Positions 63,178-64,000 of a stretch of DNA of 64,000 nt are shown here, piece after piece (the stretch's first letter is position 1; every line of letters starts with the position of its first letter). The notes below the pieces were generated by a model, which was given only the letters and a program-made list of their open reading frames with translations, searched no databases and was not told where the DNA came from. The position numbers were made by a program, and so were the translations under genes. Source of the stretch: Pontibacillus yanchengensis (lineage in GTDB: Bacteria > Bacillota > Bacilli > Bacillales > BH030062); contig NZ_WMEU01000001.1 of NCBI RefSeq assembly GCF_009856295.1, forward strand, positions 558,001-622,000, written 5' to 3'.

Positions 63178-64000
63178 GGTCACTCACCTTCTTTCCAGGA
63201 AAGATATAATCGTCACGTGCCCATTTTCTTTCAACATACACACCAATTTGAGGTTGGGGAGTTCCTCTTCGATGGTTATTGTACGGAATCGGACTTTTCC
63301 CTTTTTTCTTTAAAACATCCATTTTCACTGCAATTTCCTTATAAGCTGGTGTATTGGTATCTTTGTCTACACTGTTATCAGTTAAAAAGTTCACTGCAGA
63401 CTTACCATTATCATTTAGTGGTAAATATAGTTCCTTTCCTTTTACTCGATCGGTAATATGCACCTCAGTCGTTGCTACTCCTGCGTGAGATGTTAAACGT
63501 ACGAGGGCTCCTTCTTGCACACCACGTTCTTCAGCTAGTTCAGGTGATACTTCGACAAATGCATTTGGTGTTTTTCTAGTGATGCCAGGTGATTTATAAG
63601 TCATATTCCCTTCATGAAAATGCTCGAGCAACCGCCCATTGTTTACGTGCAAATCGAATTCTTCATTGGTTGAATAGTCCATTTGGTATGAAATCTCAAA
63701 GAACTTTGCCTTTCTATCTTCAAAGGGGAATCCTTCTGTAAACAATAACGGAGTATCTGATCCATCGGGCGCTACGGGCCATTGTAAGCTTTTATATCCT
63801 TCTAATCTTTTGTACGTAACCCCTGCGAACAAAGGTGTTAAGAAGGCCGCTTCATCCATAATTTGTTCAGGATGGTGATATCCCCAGTCATACCCGAATT
63901 TCTTGGCAAGTAAGGTTAAAATTTCCCAATCGGGTTTTGTTTCCTCTAACGGTTCCATCGCACGGTACAGACGCTGAATCCGTCTTTCTGTGTTCGTAAA
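63158..64000 (-). CDS. formate dehydrogenase alpha subunit, C-terminal part (cut by window edge)
   Basis: The last 280 codons of a molybdopterin oxidoreductase; the gene continues beyond the right edge. [19 protein letters not shown] is the region between molybdopterin domains, and [38 protein letters not shown] and [20 protein letters not shown] form the molybdopterin dinucleotide-binding domain. With DUF1641 overlapping by 20 bp this matches the YrhE type, NAD- or quinone-linked formate oxidation. Confidence 0.9.
   Translation of the reverse strand, partial: FTNTERRIQRLYRAMEPLEETKPDWEILTLLAKKFGYDWGYHHPEQIMDEAAFLTPLFAGVTYKRLEGYKSLQWPVAPDGSDTPLLFTEGFPFEDRKAKFFEISYQMDYSTNEEFDLHVNNGRLLEHFHEGNMTYKSPGITRKTPNAFVEVSPELAEERGVQEGALVRLTSHAGVATTEVHITDRVKGKELYLPLNDNGKSAVNFLTDNSVDKDTNTPAYKEIAVKMDVLKKKGKSPIPYNNHRRGTPQPQIGVYVERKWARDDYIFPGKKVSDHGKSDN

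Overview
The window looks like chromosomal DNA of a low-GC Gram-positive bacterium of the family Bacillaceae, probably a salt-tolerant marine or saline-soil genus (Pontibacillus, Halobacillus or Virgibacillus type). The reasons are strong AGGAGG-type ribosome binding sites with GTG and TTG starts, Bacillus-type families (DUF2512, ComFB, YrhK, LytS/LytTR, DUF1641 beside a formate dehydrogenase), Fur and cre sites of Bacillus form, and many short U-tailed terminators. No rRNA, tRNA, CRISPR array, prophage or transposase gene is visible. The genus is inference.

Layout. 1-8 kb: an HD-domain protein cut by the left edge, a short-chain dehydrogenase, an HPr-like protein, a DedA protein, CorA, an acetyltransferase, a haloacid dehalogenase, a VOC protein and two decayed genes. 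8-13 kb: a metallo-beta-lactamase-fold hydrolase, a DUF2512 membrane protein, a broken MFS gene, an orphan ComFB, and a zinc-efflux operon (CDF transporter, a 40-residue membrane protein, CzrA-type repressor). 13.6-22 kb, all on the minus strand: an RNase H-like protein, a large membrane glycosyltransferase-like protein, the iron permease EfeU with a membrane-anchored partner behind a Fur box, and a tightly coupled four-gene envelope-glycan operon. 22-25 kb: a Fur-controlled lipoprotein and a divergent hydrolase lipoprotein. 25-32 kb: a CstA carrier with a LytS/LytTR sensor pair, then two tandem paralogues of unknown function. 32-34.3 kb: sulfide/persulfide genes with CsoR/CstR-like operators. 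34.5-41 kb: a decayed acetyltransferase, a probable type I toxin-antitoxin locus, small proteins, a DrrAB-like ABC exporter and a nucleotidyltransferase. 41.8-50 kb: YrhK, nitroreductase, sirtuin, Na+/H+ antiporter, penicillin acylase-type amidase, aldo/keto reductase. 51-64 kb: P1 peptidase, amidohydrolase, secreted nuclease lipoprotein, a TetR/MFS pair with matched operators, a quinone-type oxidoreductase, several broken genes, and the end of a formate dehydrogenase with its DUF1641 partner.

How the genes work together. Iron: EfeU, a membrane-anchored helical protein and a lipoprotein that appears to carry repeats of a related domain, under two Fur boxes. Zinc: CzcD and CzrA. Carbon: LytS/LytTR next to CstA with a cre-like site. 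Sulfur: a rhodanese-persulfide dioxygenase fusion, a rhodanese and a methyltransferase. Envelope: a sugar epimerase, flippase-like protein, phosphodiesterase and polyprenyl-sugar synthase, probably supplying a GT-C-like enzyme nearby.

Most notable are a convergent type I toxin-antitoxin locus near 35.2 kb whose predicted toxin mRNA ends can pair; two families of structured, non-coding intergenic repeats (A, three copies with long terminal inverted repeats; B, six copies or remnants); and seven decayed genes in 64 kb.
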